Below are positions 26,242-39,252 of a stretch of 64,000 bases of DNA, in pieces; position 1 is the first letter of the stretch, and each line of letters starts with the position of its first letter. A program made the position numbers and the translations under genes. Under the pieces are notes generated by a model. That model saw only the letters and a program-made list of their open reading frames with translations, searched no databases and had not been told where the DNA came from. Origin of the DNA: Fructobacillus tropaeoli (lineage in GTDB: Bacteria > Bacillota > Bacilli > Lactobacillales > Lactobacillaceae); the NCBI RefSeq assembly GCF_001047135.2, contig NZ_DF968078.1:29908-93907 (forward strand), read 5' to 3'.

Positions 26242-27651
26242 ATTAATCGACTGGTCCGTTGTTTCCAACTCGTTATAAAAGCGAGCAAAACATTCGGCCG
26301 TACCCTGACCAAGTGGACTAGTTGCATTCTGGCCAAAGGCCATCGCATTCAAATCGTCTTGGACCATCGTTTCGGCCTCAACGACGCTTTTAGCAGCCTG
26401 CAATTCATGCAAGTACCAGTCCCGATTATTTTGAACCGCTTCCACAATCACTGCCTGACCGGTTGGAGAAAGACTTTTATCCTGGTTAATTTGGGCAACA
26501 ACCTGTGCTGCTGCAGCTTGAATTTTAGCAGTGTAATTTGGTAGCCGTTCTTCAACCGAGTGACCACCATGGTGGACTTGGTTGATGGCCACGACGGTAT
26601 CGCTGGCAACTTGGGCCACTTCGTCAACTACCTTCGTAGCCGCCAAGCTTTGCTGACCCATATTCCAACGAACATTGACAATTTCGGCCTGCTCGGCTTT
26701 TTCCTGGTTACTTAACGTTGGGTCGTCATTAATTGCTTGGTCAGCACCGTTATAAGCAACTAATAGTTGATAGTTAGCGATATTAATTGCCAAGTTATAT
26801 TGGACACTGGCCAAATCAGTCGTCAACTGTTGATTAGCCGTCAAAATCTGATCGGCGGTCGTTGCCGCTGTTCCAGCCGCTTGAGCAGCACTCACAACCC
26901 GTTGTAACTGTTGTGTCAAACTGGTCTGTTGATCAGCTGTAATTTGACCCTTGGTAGTCGCAGCATTAATCGCCTGTTGCACGATTGCACTCTGGTCCGT
27001 CACTTGTCCCTTAAATCGGGCAGCTTGACCCCCATCACCCGTAATCGTTTGACCGGGAACATAAATTTTTTGATTAGTCGTTGTACCAGTATCGGCTACC
27101 TGCTTGGCATCGGTAGCATCACTGGCAACATTAATTTGGTCAATGGTTTGTGTTTCACCACGGTCAATGGCAGCCTTTTGTCGATCCTTTTCTGCCTGTG
27201 GCAAGGTTGGGTCAGCATCAATTTGGCTCTTAACCGCCTGATCCGCCTTCTGCACATTCGTAATCAATGCCTGCTTTTGATCAGCCAAGCTTTGACCAAC
27301 CTGATGAGCCGCCTGAATGACTGCCACGCCATCGCTAGCGCTTTGCTGGGCACTAGCAACCGTTGTTGTGGCTGCTAAATCAGTAGTTGTCTTGCGCAAT
27401 GCTACCAATCGATTAGCCTGCTGAGTTGTCTTAGCATCAGGCAACAAGGTTACATCCCCATCAATCGCCGCTTGAATCTGTTCATTAGCAGCTGCTAACT
27501 GGAATTGTCCCACTCGGTGAGCCAAGTCCAAGTCAATGGCCGCTAACTTTTGGTTCAAATCAGCCACTGCCTGTTTGATTTCATCCGCCGACTGCGCTGA
27601 ATTAATCGCCGTCATTGCTGCATTCTTTGCAGCGGTTACCTGGTCTGTCAA
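25354..27651 (-). pseudogene. Giant surface protein: first large module
   Basis: This frame really begins near 27770, at the frameshift, and the ATG-like position is not a true start. It holds ordinary repeats (AHQVGQSLADQ), then the first large module (PGQTITGDGGQAARF, VHHGGHSVEERL, ETMVQDD). It ends at TAA 25354; the next 60 codons stay open in the same frame to TAG 25174. Confidence 0.75.
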
Positions 27652-27758
27652 AGCCGACTGGTCACTTGGCTGTAATTGACTGATATTCTGGTTAATCTTT
27701 TGCTGCTCGACATTGGTTGCATCCTGAATTGTCGTGTTAGCTGTTTCCTGTCGGTCTG

Positions 27759-28613
27759 CTACTGCCAGCCAGCAACGTGGAGAGCACTAAGTGCTGTTTG
27801 TCCATTTGAAACAGCCGTCTCACCGGATTGGACAATGGTCACGGCCTGCAAAGTTGCTAGCGTGTTCGCCAAAGTCTGTTGAACGCTTGCTACCTGACAA
27901 CTACGGTCTGCACTTGTCAATGTTGGATCAGCATTAATCTCGTCTTTGACCTGATCAGCCGTTGCTGTTACAGCCTTCTGCCAGTCATCGGCATGACTTG
28001 AAACCGCTGGCCCTTGTTGGTGACTGTCTTGAATCTGCTGTGTTCCAGTTGCCAAAGCGCTTGCCAACTTGGTTTGTGCCTGATCATCATTCACCTCAAC
28101 AGCCGAAATGGCAGCCGTTGCTTGGTTCAAATTGGTTTGTACAGCTGCTAGCTACTCTTGCTCGGAGCTAGCAGACAACGTCGGGTCATTTTCAATGGCT
28201 GTCATTGTATCTGTTGCGCTTTGTTGCAGCTGATGAACTAAGTTGTACTTCGTGTGCTGGTTACTAATTTTGATCAAATTAGTATGGAAATCAGCCAATG
28301 CTTGGTTCATTTCATCGGCTGACTGCGCAGCTTGGACAGCGGTCACGAAGTTCGCCTTGTACTGATCCATCAAACCATCGAGGTTACTGATTTCGCCCGT
28401 ACTTAGCGTATCATCGCCACTAATCACACTATTAACCGTGTTTAAGTCATTAGCCGCCGTATTTCGGACAGCCACCTGCTGGGTCAATAGCGATGGGCCC
28501 GTCCGGTAGACAGCATCAATCTTTTGCAAAGCTTGATTTGTCTTGTCCACACCTTCCTGAACACTGACAGCCCCCCTGAATAGCGACTGTCCCATCAGCA
28601 AGCACCTGGTCAA
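27759..28613 (-). pseudogene. Giant surface protein: two in-phase pieces split by an amber codon
   Basis: From the G6 frameshift (28571-28576) the frame runs to TAG 28152-28154, continues in the same phase through SAVEVNDDQAQTKL, and ends at 27759 near a 1-nt loss. Repeat markers VYRTGPSLLTQ, SHQQGPAVSSH and LHVAG are intact on both sides of the TAG. That makes a nonsense mutation the simplest reading. Confidence 0.7.
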
Positions 28614-29367
28614 CCTGCGCTTTTTGCTGGTTCTTATCAGCCGTCGTCAGGGTGTTATCGGCATCAATGCGTCCCTGAATCTTATTTTTCTCAAACGTTA
28701 ACCAGTCAATATAGCTTGCAGTCCGCTGTTGCACCGTTGCGCCATCTTGTGGGACTCCTGCAACCGCTTTTGTACCATTAGTAACGGCACTAGCTAAACT
28801 AGCCAGGTTTTGAGCTGCCAGTAAGGCTTGTTGGTACTGAGTGAAGAGCAGCATGACCTGAATATTTTGACTCGCCTTCTCAACGTCCGACAAGGTTTGA
28901 TTATTGGCAATCACCTCGTTGGCAGCTAACTGAGCCTGATTCAAGGCATGCAAGTCGACGTCTTGTTGGGTCATAAACTTGACTTGATCAAGACCATCCT
29001 GAAGTACCTGTTGGCCCACCTGCAAATCATCAGCATTCAAAGACTCGTTAGCAGTCTGAACAGCTGCCTTTTGCAGGGCAGTCACTTGGTCCTTCAAACT
29101 TGTTGTTTCGCTGTCGGTCAAGGAATTCTCTTGGTCAATATTAGCTGTTGCCTGGTTGACTAGCTGTGTAATCGAGTCTAGGAAATCCTGACGTTGTTGA
29201 CCTAGCGACTTTTCTGCTGGTTGGTGAATAGCTGCAATGGTTGCCACGCTTTGGTTTACACCGTTGACACCATCGGCTGCGGCTGTCGCCTTGGCTAATT
29301 GTGCTAAGGCTGCATCCTTAGCCTGGGCCAACTGGTTCAACTGGTTAGCTTTAGCGGCCGTCGTCAA
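28516..29367 (-). pseudogene. Giant surface protein: segment ending in a G-run frameshift
   Basis: The piece starts at the deletion junction near 29370 with DVSLTTAAKANQ, the middle of a repeat. It ends when a run of six G (window C6 at 28571-28576) puts it out of phase. With five G the frame would continue directly as VSVQEGVDKTNQAL. Confidence 0.7.
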
Positions 29368-30536
29368 GGAAACATCTGAACGGCTTGCAGATCGTCTGCA
29401 TTAGCAGCCTGCTGGATTTGGCCTTGCAAACTGGCCTTTGTCTGGCGAATCGTTTCCTGCAATGTCGTTTCGTCAGCTGACGAAACGGCTTGTGCTGATA
29501 GTCGGTCCGTTAAGGCCTGAATTTGGTTATCCAACCAGGTTTCTTGACTTTGGCGCTGACTATCGACCGCAGTACCCACCACATGGGCTGCACTAAGCGC
29601 CTGGTTGATTGGTTCAATCTGCGCATTTAACTCGGTTGCCCGCACGCTTTGATTCAACTTATCGTCACCCTGTGCCTTGGCATGGTCCAAATCAGCCAGC
29701 TGCTGGTCCTTTTGGCTACTGGTTAAGGTGTTATCGGCGATAATGGCATCTTTAATTTGGCCATACAACTTGTCTAAGTTGGCCACCGCTGTACTCTTTT
29801 GGTCCGCCAGTGAAACTGAATTTGGCACGTGAATCTGGTTCAAATCGCTCAAAGCGTCTTGTAGGCGGTCGGCCAGTGCTTGCGCATTCGTTTTACCGCT
29901 CAAATCAGTCTGCGCCTGTTGCAGTACTTGCTGGTTAGTAGCCGTTTGCTGGTCAATCTGTGCCTGGCTCAATGAATCGTCTTGGTTAATTTCATTTTGA
30001 ACGCCCTGTGACTTTTGGTTAACCAGTTGCAAAGCAGCTGTAATCTGTGTTGCCAATGGCTGATCAGCGCTGGCACCCTGACCGTCATCCGATTGACGGT
30101 CTTTTTGCAATTCTTGCTCGCCCGCCGTTAGCAAGTCTAAAATTGTTTGTCCGGTGGTTGTTGAATCCGCCAGAGCAACGTTCATTTTATCAGTATACTT
30201 AGATAACGATGATGATAAGAGCAACTTTCGAGCTGATTTACTACGATCAAGGAGGTTTGGATCGTTCGTCACTGCTGCCGTTAATGAATCCTGTAAATCA
30301 GTCAGGGTCTTTTCAGCATTTTGGACTTGGACGTCCAAAGACAAACCAGAAACATGACTAGCATCAATACCCTTGAGACCTTGTGTCTGGGCATCCAAGA
30401 CATCTTGCGCATCAACAGTATTGGTTAACAAGTTGTTGGCAGCCGTCAAGGCTTGGTTGTAGAACGTGTTGATCTTGAATGACAACGGTCTGCTGGGCCT
30501 GAGCATCCAAGATGGACTGGGCATCAGACAAAGCAT
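29364..30536 (-). pseudogene. Giant surface protein: segment between two repeat deletions
   Basis: The genuine part starts near 30475 with INTFYNQALTAANNLL, the end of a repeat, and ends near 29370 with NADDLQAVQ. Markers SHVSGLSLDVQ, IHVPNSVSLADQ and AHVVGTAVDSQ give three repeats in between. Both ends are out-of-frame joins inside a repeat. Confidence 0.7.
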
Positions 30537-31290
30537 TAATGGTTGCCTGGGCGCTTGACAAAGCAGTCGTGACGGCCTGCTGCTGGCTCACCCGCTGGGC
30601 ATTCGTCAAATTAGGATCGTTTGAGATAGCTTGAAGTACCTGATTGGCCGTAATCGCCAAGCTATTATTAGCCTTTTGTTGCTGAGTACTGATGGCTGCC
30701 CCTGCTTGATGAACGCCGTTGACCGCTGCAATGGTCTTATTCTTCAAGTCCAGGATAGCTTGGGCATTCGAAGCCTTGGCAAGGTCATCGTCAACACCCG
30801 TCAAAGTGGCATCAACTGCCTGGTCCTGCTTGGTTTTATCGGCTGTATTTAACATCTTGTCAGTATCAATCGCTGCCTTAGCGGCAACAACTGCATCCTG
30901 AATGGCTTCCTCGGCATCATTTACCTGACCTGAAAGCGCCTGACCCGGCTGGAATTGCTGACTGATACTTTGCAAACCAGCCGTTGTCACATCCAAAATA
31001 GCTTGTGCATCGGTTGCATTGGCCAACTTTGCTTGGGCATCGGCCAAGGCACTATCAGCCGCATTGCTTTGAGCTGTAATTTCGGCCGTAGTCAAGGTTG
31101 TTTCAGCAGCGATTTGACCATTAGTTTGAGCAAGCTGAACGGCCAACTGCTTGTTAGCAGTAACTCGCTGGTCAGCTAGTGCACTCATCACGACATGGGT
31201 GGCATCGAGGGCATTATGAGCTTTGGCAACCAAGTCAGCAAGTGACTGGGCATCCGGCGTCACAATGGCCTTGTCCTGATAGCTAGCCAA
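30412..31290 (-). pseudogene. Giant surface protein: short three-repeat segment
   Basis: The genuine part begins at the junction near 31358 with TIDRDQTLTNAQ. It contains THVVMSALADQ, QFQPGQALSGQ and VHQAGAAISTQ, and runs out of phase near 30475 after LDAQAQQTVVIQDQHV. Confidence 0.7.
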
Positions 31291-31334
31291 AGTTGTTGCT
31301 AAATCAGCCTTTTGATCGGCCTTTTGAGCATTCG

Positions 31335-34300
31335 TTAGGGTCTGATCACGGTCAATGGTGTTCCAACCTGATGATCTGCAGCGATCTGTGGATCATACTG
31401 GTTCTGCACGCTTTGAACACTATCGGCATCCTTGGCACCCTGCAAAGCCTTCGTTGCATCGGCCAGGCTCTGGTCAATTAAGACACGTTGGTGGGTTCGT
31501 TCTACTTCGATCAAAGTATTATCACTCGTGATGTCTCGTTTCGTATTCTTAGCCGTTTGAGTCAATTCATCGATGGCCCGATTTTGCTGTTTGGTCAAGT
31601 CAGTCCCACTGGTATGGGCTGCATCAACCGCCTTCAGACCAACATTTAGTCGATCTTGGACAGTTTGCGCATCCATTAAGAAGGATGACACAAAACTAGC
31701 CACTGCGCGGTCATGAGCATCCTGCACAGCTGATTTTTGGGCCGACTTTTGTGTGGCTAAGAGGGTCACATCCCCATCAATCACGCCATCAATTGCCTGC
31801 AACTCCTGGTCCAACTGCGCCTTCGCGTCAGTAATCCGGTCGGAAACAGATGTCGAACTAACATGAGTCACAGCCAAATTCTGGTTGGCCTGTGATAAGG
31901 CATCCGCAATGGACTGGGCATCTGGTGTATTTGGGGCAGACAAGGCTGTCTGCGCTGCTGTAACCGCCTGCGCTAAGTCCTGTGCCTGGCTTTGCTTATC
32001 GGCATTGGTCAACGTTGGGTCGATATTAATCAAGGCCTTAAAGCCTTGTGCTAAGTTTTGCAACTGGTTTAAGGCATTGGCCCGCTGGTTATCGACGGAC
32101 GTTCCAACTACATAAGCCTGTTCCATTGCCAACTGGGCATTCGTGATGGCGTCCGCCACTTGCTGGGAATTCACAGCCTTTTTCACATTTGTCTGGGCAT
32201 CTTGATAAGCAGTTGCCAAATTCTGATTTTGCTTCTGCTTCGTGGCATTGGTCAAAGTATTATCAGTATTAATCGAACTAGTCACCGCCGTATCCAATGC
32301 CTGTAATTGGCTCAGGGCATTTTGCACCTGGGTTGGCAAATCAGTCCCAACCACGTGACTATTATCAATAGCTGTTACACCATCGTTTTTGGCTGTATCG
32401 ATTTGATCGGCCGTTTGCGTATCACTAACATTGATCTTGGCAATCGCAGCATCTCGAGCAGCCTGCAAGGCAGTAATTTGGTTGTTAATCGTTGCCGTAT
32501 CCAAAGTTGGATCACTTTGGACAGCCGCTTGAACCTTCTGTGCCTCATCACGCAGGCTTTCAACAGCCGCCTGCTTCTGTAAGGCAATATCATCCCCTGT
32601 CTTGTAATCGGCATCAATACTGTTAATACCGTTCACTTGCGCCGTGTTGATGTCATCGGCTGTCTGAGCCTTATTGACGGCTGCTTCCGCTAAGTTGTAA
32701 TCATCATCAACCGCTGCCTTTTGTGACGTCCGTTCCGCCTCAGGCAAAGTGCCATCATTCTCAATCAGACCCTTGACCTTCATCACTTCAGCCTGCAAAA
32801 CAGTAATAACCGCTGCTTGTTGGTTACTGATTGCCTGACCACGCTGGTGAGCAGCATTGATGTCTTGAATAGCCTGGTTTTTATCAGCCTCGATCTGAGC
32901 TGCTTTGGTACCAGCGTTAATCTTACTGATAGCTGCCTGAATAATTTGAGCCACGGCAGCCTTCTGAGCCGCCTTTTCAGCCTTACTCAGCGTTGCATCG
33001 CCGTTAATGGCCTGGTTAGTACTATCACCGGCTCCGTTCACAGCGGTATTGGCTGCTTTTTGCTGGCTATTAACCGGCTGACCAGCGGTATGCAAGGCGG
33101 ACAAAACATTTTGCACATTCGTAATCGTATTGGCAATCGTCTGCGCATCAGTTGCCGTTGTAATCTTTTTCAATAACACACTGGCCGCATCGGTCACGGC
33201 TTGACTCTGCGTTTCAACTGCTGAAACGGTCAGCGTCACGTCGTCACTGATTTCACTAATAACGGCTTCGGCAGCTTGATTAACAACGCCCGTTGCGGCC
33301 TTTTGCTGGTCTGCCAGTGATGTTCCCGGCATATAAGCCGCCTGGATGGCTGCCTTACCGGCAGCCACAGCATCTTGAATACTTTGCGCATCAGCTGTTT
33401 GGTTGACTGCCAAAGAAGCAACCGCCTGATCATAGGCATTGTTAACATTGGTCGTCTGAGTCTGATTATCAGCCGTCAATAACGTCTTATCGTTTGATAA
33501 GGCAGTCAGCGTAGCCGTGTACTGCGTCTTGATGGCCGTCTTAGCATCGACACGCTGGCTATCCAGATCCTTGCCGACAACGTGCGAGTTATTCAGCTTT
33601 TGTGACCACGAGAATTGCGTATCCGAAACCAATTGAGCAGAAGTGAAGTTGTTAATCGCCGTCTGACCCAAGCTGTAATTCGAATCTAAAGTTGTCAATT
33701 GGCTAGCCTTAACGGCGTTTGTCAATGTCACGTCGCTGTTAATGGCCTTTTGGGTTGCCTGATAAGTTGCCTGTAACTGTCCCAAAGCCGTCTTCTTTTG
33801 GTCCGGCAGTGGTTGGGCAGCCTGATGAGCATTCGCCACGTCGTTGTTGGCCTGTGCTAAGCGGTCGGCCAGTTGTTGAGCCGTTGTTTCGTTATTAAAA
33901 TCAGCTTGCGCCTGAGCAACCAACTGTGTCACCGCATCTCGCTGCGCCTGGCGAGCGGATTCAGTCAACGTCACATCGTTGGTAATTGCTTGGTTGGTTG
34001 ACTTTGCTACCCCAGTCAAAGTTTGACTGGCGTTGGCGATTTGTGTTGGTAAATCAAGACCCGGCTGGTGTAAGCGATCGAGGTTCTTTTCTGCCTGGGT
34101 TAAGGCATCTTGAAGGGCCTGAGCGGAAGTGGTTGCGTTGGCTAAATCCGTCTTCTTCTGTGCAAGAGCGGTGCTCACTGCGCCCGTCTGAGCTGTTTGC
34201 TCAGAGGTCAGTAGCGTTGGGTCACTGGTAATTTGTCCCTGCAGGCGGTTAGCATAGTCACTCAATGAATTCTGAGCTTGTAGCAACTGATCAGAGAGAC

Positions 34301-35816
34301 TACTTGCGCTTTGATGGTCGGCATTTAGCCGCTCTTGGTACTGGTTTTGCAAATCAGCTACTGCCTGAGCTGTCTGTGCACCTTGCAGCTTTTTTTGCGC
34401 TTCTTGCAGGTCAGCATGCACCTGAGCACGCTGACTAGCCTCTTGACGATCTGTCAATGTCGCATCGAGACTAATAGCATTGGCAATTTGACTGGCCAAC
34501 TTGGTCAGGGCGGCTATGGCAGCCTGGGCCTGTATCGAAACGGCCTCACCTACTTGGTGGTCCGCTTTAATGGCCGCTAAATCGGTAGCCTTTTGATCTG
34601 CCACGGCCTGAGCAGTTGTCGCCTGGCCAATCAGTGTGGCGTAGGTATCATTTGACTGGTCAACAGCCTGACCTTGAGCAATTTGAAGCGCCGTTGTTAA
34701 GGTTGCATCAGCGGCAATATCAGCCTTCGTTTGCTTGGACTGACTGGTCAAAGCGGCAACAGCATTGCTTTGTTGCTGGTCAAGGGCCACACCGGCCACA
34801 TGGTCGGAATTTAATTGACCTTTCGCCTGGTTGAACTGGTCTAAAATCGTCTGAGCAGTCGTCAACTTGGCCAAAGAAGCCTGGGCCTTCTTGTAATCGC
34901 TTTGGGCCTGAGCCCACTGACTGGCTTTTTCAACATCCAACAACGTTACGTCGCCTTGAATATCATTTTCCAAACCGTCCTGAACGGCCTTCAAATTACT
35001 TTGTGCAGTGGCAATTTGATTAGCAATCGTGTCACCAGGCTGGTAGCTGGCTTGCAAATTAGTCGTTTGCTGGGCCAACTGGTCAGCAACCGCTTGTGCA
35101 TTGGTTGCTTGGTGAAGCTGGTCTTGGGCGCTTGTATAGACAGTGGCCAAGGCTGATTTTTGCTGGGACGAAACCGTGTCCGTCAGCGTGACATCCCCCG
35201 TAATTGCCGCCAAAACTTGGTCATTGGTTGTTTCCAACTGGGCCAAAGCACTGGCTTGCTGCTGGTCAAGAGCTTGACCGGGCGTATGAATAGCGTTGAT
35301 TTGGCTAGTAGCCGTCGCTTGATCGTTTTGAATGACCTGAGCGTTATCGTCGGCCTGAATGGTTGCCTCAGCATTTGCCAGAGCTTGGTTAACCTGGCTA
35401 ACCTGGCTTTGCTGCTGACTGGTCAACAGGGTGATATCCGTATTAATTGCCGTCACTGCCTGCTTAGCAAGCCCTTGCAGAACACTAACAGCGGCCTGTT
35501 GTTGGTCGGCCACGGCCGTTCCAGCCTGATGAGTGGCTGCAATATTAGTCAGACCGGTCGCCAAATCGTCGGCTAATGTTTGGGCATCCGCATCAGCATT
35601 AACCGCACTCTGGGCAGTCTGAAAAGCGGTGTCAGCGTTGCCAACCTGCAGAGTCTGATCAGCCGTTGTTAAAGTCTTGTCGGCACGAATCGCCCGAATG
35701 ATATAAGTATGCTTATCTTGTAAGCTTGAAATGGCCGCCTGTAATTGGCTAGAAAAATCAGTTCCCGGAACATGGCTGCCATCAATCTTCTCAATGGCCG
35801 CATTCCGTGCATCCAA
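31335..35816 (-). pseudogene. Giant surface protein: longest uninterrupted repeat segment
   Basis: Nearly 1,500 codons are open here without a lesion. About 19 repeats of about 80 residues can be counted by their H/YxxGxxLxxQ markers (for example THQAGTAVADQ, LHQPGLDLPTQ, SHVVGTDLPTQ). The genuine frame starts near 35863, where one base has been lost after GLNQA. Having this much open frame next to heavily damaged stretches suggests recent decay. Confidence 0.78.
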
Positions 35817-38716
35817 AATACTTTGTGCGTCTGAGGCTTGATCAGCAGCCAGCGCAGCCTGGCCTGGTTCAGGCCGGCTTGTACCTGGAGATAGATAGCC
35901 TGCAACTGGGCCAATTCGGCTTGTTTTTCACTGTTGAGCAGGGTCTTATCATTGTTAATCAAGCCCTGGATCCGAGTATTTTCCAAATCAAGGGCGGACT
36001 GGGCTGTTTTTCTCTGCTGGTCAACACCAACACCAGCCGTGTGGGTACGATCAATGTTCGCTAACCCAGTCGGCTTCGCATCAAGGATTGCCTGGGCATC
36101 CTGGGCAGCAGACAGCGCTTGACTGGCTTGCTGATAAGCAGCTGCCAAGTTGTTAGCCTGTGCTGATTTGTCAGCCTGTGCTGATTTGTCAGCAGTAGTT
36201 AAAGTGCCATCCACATTAATCGCCCCGGCTACTTGGTTATTTTCGCCATCAAGCAAAGCCTGAACCGCCTGCCGTTGACTGGTCAAGCTTGAGCCACTAA
36301 CGTGAGCACCAGCAATATTGCTATTGCCTGTGGCTGTTTGGTCAAGGATATCCTGGGCAGCTTTCGCAGCCGTCAAGGCAATCAATGCCTGGTTATAAGC
36401 GTCCTGGGCAGCCTTTTGTTGCTGTTGCTTAACAGCATTCGTCAAGGTCACATCCTGGCTAATGGCCGTATTCGTGTCAGATAAGTTTTGGTTCAAATCA
36501 GCTTTGGCCACATTTTGTCGGTCAGAAACGGCCATTCCAGTGTGGAAGACTGCCTGGAGGTTGCTAGACCCCGTTTGACCGGCAGCCGTGGCACTGGCTG
36601 CCGTCAATGCGCCTTGGATGGATTTTTGCGCACTCGAATAAGCCGTCGCCAAATCCCCTAATTTTTGGTCCTTTTCGGCCTGGGAAAGCGTTGGCTCTGT
36701 TTGAATTTTACTCGTTGTTTGCTGGTTAGCCTGGTCTAAGGCAGACAATGCGCTCTGTTGGGCAGCTTGAATATTGGCGCTTGGTTCATACTGGGACACA
36801 ACATTCTGTTCGGCCTGAGCTTCCGCATCCCAAATCGTTTGGGCCGTTTGTTGTTGGGCAATCTTCGCCTGAGCTGCCGTCACAATTTGGTCAATCAAAC
36901 CCTTTTGGTATGCTTGCTGTGCCTGAGTCAAGGCAGCATCCGTTTCAATCGTTGTCTTGGTACTTTCGGCTTTCTGAGTTAATTGGTTCAAAGCATTCCG
37001 CTGTTGAGTTGGTAGTGATAAACCTGGAGTATAGACCAAATCAATATTGCGAATTGCTTGAGCGACTGCCTGTTTCACCCCTTCGGCATTTGGCTGTTGA
37101 CTAATACTAGTGATGACATTGGCCACGTATTGGGCAACGTTTTTCAACTGTTGAGTCCGTGAAGCCTCCAAAATGGTCACATCATTTTGAATCTGTCCAG
37201 ATATCTTTTGTCCTTCGCTCTTAATTTGCTCTTGAGCAGATGCTATGCGGTCAGCAAGAGCTGTACCGGGTACATGCACCGCCTGGAACTTTCCCTGTTC
37301 TGTTGCCATCAAATCAAGCAAATGTTGAGCATCCACCTGGTTATCGATATCTTGGTTCATTTGCTTAGCCAAGGCATTGAGGCTACTGATTTGATTATCC
37401 TGATCATCTTGAATCAACGTCGCATCAGCATTAATCGTCGCAGTTACCTGGCCAACCCACTGGCTGATCTGCTTTTTAGCATTGTTCTTTTGGTCTGGTA
37501 AAGTAATCTTGGCCGGTTGATAGGCATTGGCAATCGCTGCTCGGTCGGTCTCATCATTTTTGGCTAAAATAATGGCATCGGCCGTCTGAGCCTTGGTAAT
37601 ATTACCCAGAATAATCCCGGCGCCGACATCCACATTCCGCTTCTCCTGAGCCTTCTCGGCATTGTTCAAGCTGGCGTCCTGATCAATCTTTTGCTTGACA
37701 TCACTAGCCAAATTGCTAATTTCAATGTTGGCAGCACCTTGTCGGTCTGGGATGGATTTCCCCACCGTGTGCAAGGAATTCCAGGTGGTTGAAGCTTTTA
37801 CCTGGGCCGCAATCAAATCAGCCGTTTGAAAGGTATTACCTGTTACTGCCGCAGTGACAGCATCTAACGCTGCTTGCTTGGCAGCATTCACCTGAGCAAT
37901 TTGATTTTGTTTTTGTCCACTTTCAAGAGTGGGGTCTTGATTAATTTGGTCAATGGCTGTTTGGGCATTCGTGTTAATCTGACCAACTGCAGCTGTTTGT
38001 TGCTTGGGAATTGGATCACCAGGGGTCCAGCCCTTGACAATTTGTGATTCAATGCTTGGATCAACAGCTAATTTATTAATGCTATCAGCATCAGAAGCAG
38101 CGTCAATCTTGGCAAACAACGCATTCATCGCAGCCGAAACTGCCGCGGTTTCTTGGTACTTTTCACTTTGTAGTAAAGTCGGGTCAGTCCCAATCCCAAT
38201 CTGATTAATAGTCACACTTGCCTTAGCCTGAATAACCCCCTTAGCAGCTTGACGTTGATCGGGCAAGCTCACGCCTGGTTGATAAAAGGCATTGATTGCC
38301 TTAATTCCAGCATCCCTCGCCTTGTTATAGTCTGCGGTCGATTGCGCAGTACTAATGTTTTGTTCAGCATTCGATACGGCCGAGGTTATCCGGGCTTGCT
38401 GCAGTGCTTTTTCGCCAATTGTTAAGGTTGGATCCTGATCAATCAGAGCATTAACCCGCTTTTGTTCAGCTGTAATAGGGCCAAAGCCGCCTAAGCTCGT
38501 GATGGCGTTCTTGATATCAGCAGCCCGTTGGTCATTAACCTGTTGTAATGTTCTCAAGACAAAAAAGTTATTAAAGGTATATTTGGGAAAATCTCTTCCA
38601 GAACTTGGCTCAAAAGCAACACTCAGTGAATTTTTACTGCCCATATCCTGGGTATTACTAGGGACCGGCAGAACAATTACCTGCCCATACACCCCTGCAT
38701 CAGGGGTGTATTTCAC
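35669..38716 (-). pseudogene. Giant surface protein: end of N-terminal domain and first ten repeats
   Basis: This piece is in phase with the one before the TGA at 38786 and reads on as PLAPSSGRNNSIQPLFNGV. The N-terminal beta-rich domain ends near VAFEPSSGRDFPKYTF. Repeats then start with FYQPGVSLPDQ. The genuine frame ends near 35863; the last part of the open frame, down to 35669, is out-of-phase reading. Confidence 0.75.
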
Positions 38717-38785
38717 GTTAATCGGGTTAACCCCATTAAAAAGTGGTTGAATTGAGTTATTGCGCCCACTAGACGGAGCCAGTGG

Positions 38786-39188
38786 TCAAACATACAAAAG
38801 CGTCACATTCGGAACAATGGTATAGGTTATTTGACCGTTAATCCGCCGGACATAGACATTCCGGAGTTGGACATCAACTGACTCATTCACTCTCGCTGCA
38901 GCTGCCGCCCGCGAAATCCAAGGTAAATCAGTCCACTTTCCAATTGCGCCATCCAAGTCACTGTCAAAGTGTTCTACCTGGGATTGTGTTGGCGAAACAT
39001 AGGAAGAATCGAACGGGATTTGATAATAGACATAACCGTTATTACGTGAATCAGCATTTTCCTTCCAACCCGCTTGCGGGTAAGATTGCAAATCCGCTTC
39101 TACCCTTGCTGTATTCACATTTAAAATCGGTGCCGCCGCGAAGGCCCCGGCACCCAAAGTAAAGGCAGTAATCGCTGCAAACAACCAG
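38786..39188 (-). pseudogene. Giant surface protein: signal peptide core and N-terminal domain
   Basis: The frame continues the signal peptide after the A-run frameshift: WLFAAITAFTLGAGAFAA, then a domain rich in Tyr, Asn and Val (YVYYQIPFDSSYVSPTQ). It ends at TGA 38786-38788, but the next codons stay in phase. Confidence 0.72.
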
Positions 39189-39252
39189 TTTTCCCTGCTT
39201 TATACATTTTATAATGTTGTTTTGTAATAATATTTTCATGGTAATTCAACAT

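Larger units (their letters stand above)
21815..39252 (-). pseudogene. Giant repeat surface protein (about 5,800 codons), multiply disrupted
   Basis: Read from ATG 39252 (GAGGTG upstream) to 21815, the frames join into one gene. It has a KxYKxGKxW signal peptide, a non-repetitive N-terminal domain (about 230 residues), more than 40 helical repeats of about 80 residues and a sortase-like C-terminus. The repeat pattern is HxxGxxLxxQ, about 30 residues, DxTLTxxxKxxQ, about 20 residues, AxxAQxIxD, recalling DUF1542/Ebh-type adhesins. I count 14 disruptions: six in-frame stops (38786 TGA, 28152 TAG, 25354 TAA, 25174 TAG, 23867 TAA, 22721 TGA), four 1-nt frameshifts (39189, about 35863, 28571, about 27770) and four out-of-frame deletions (about 31358, 30475, 29370, 23998). 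The sorting motif reads LPDTWE. It was probably a long cell-wall stalk for adhesion or aggregation. Confidence 0.85.

Noticed and set aside
31335..35816. Each open piece of the giant locus as an independent gene
   Set aside because: The pieces have no ribosome sites or signal peptides. Their ends fall inside repeats, and neighbouring pieces continue the same repeat pattern.
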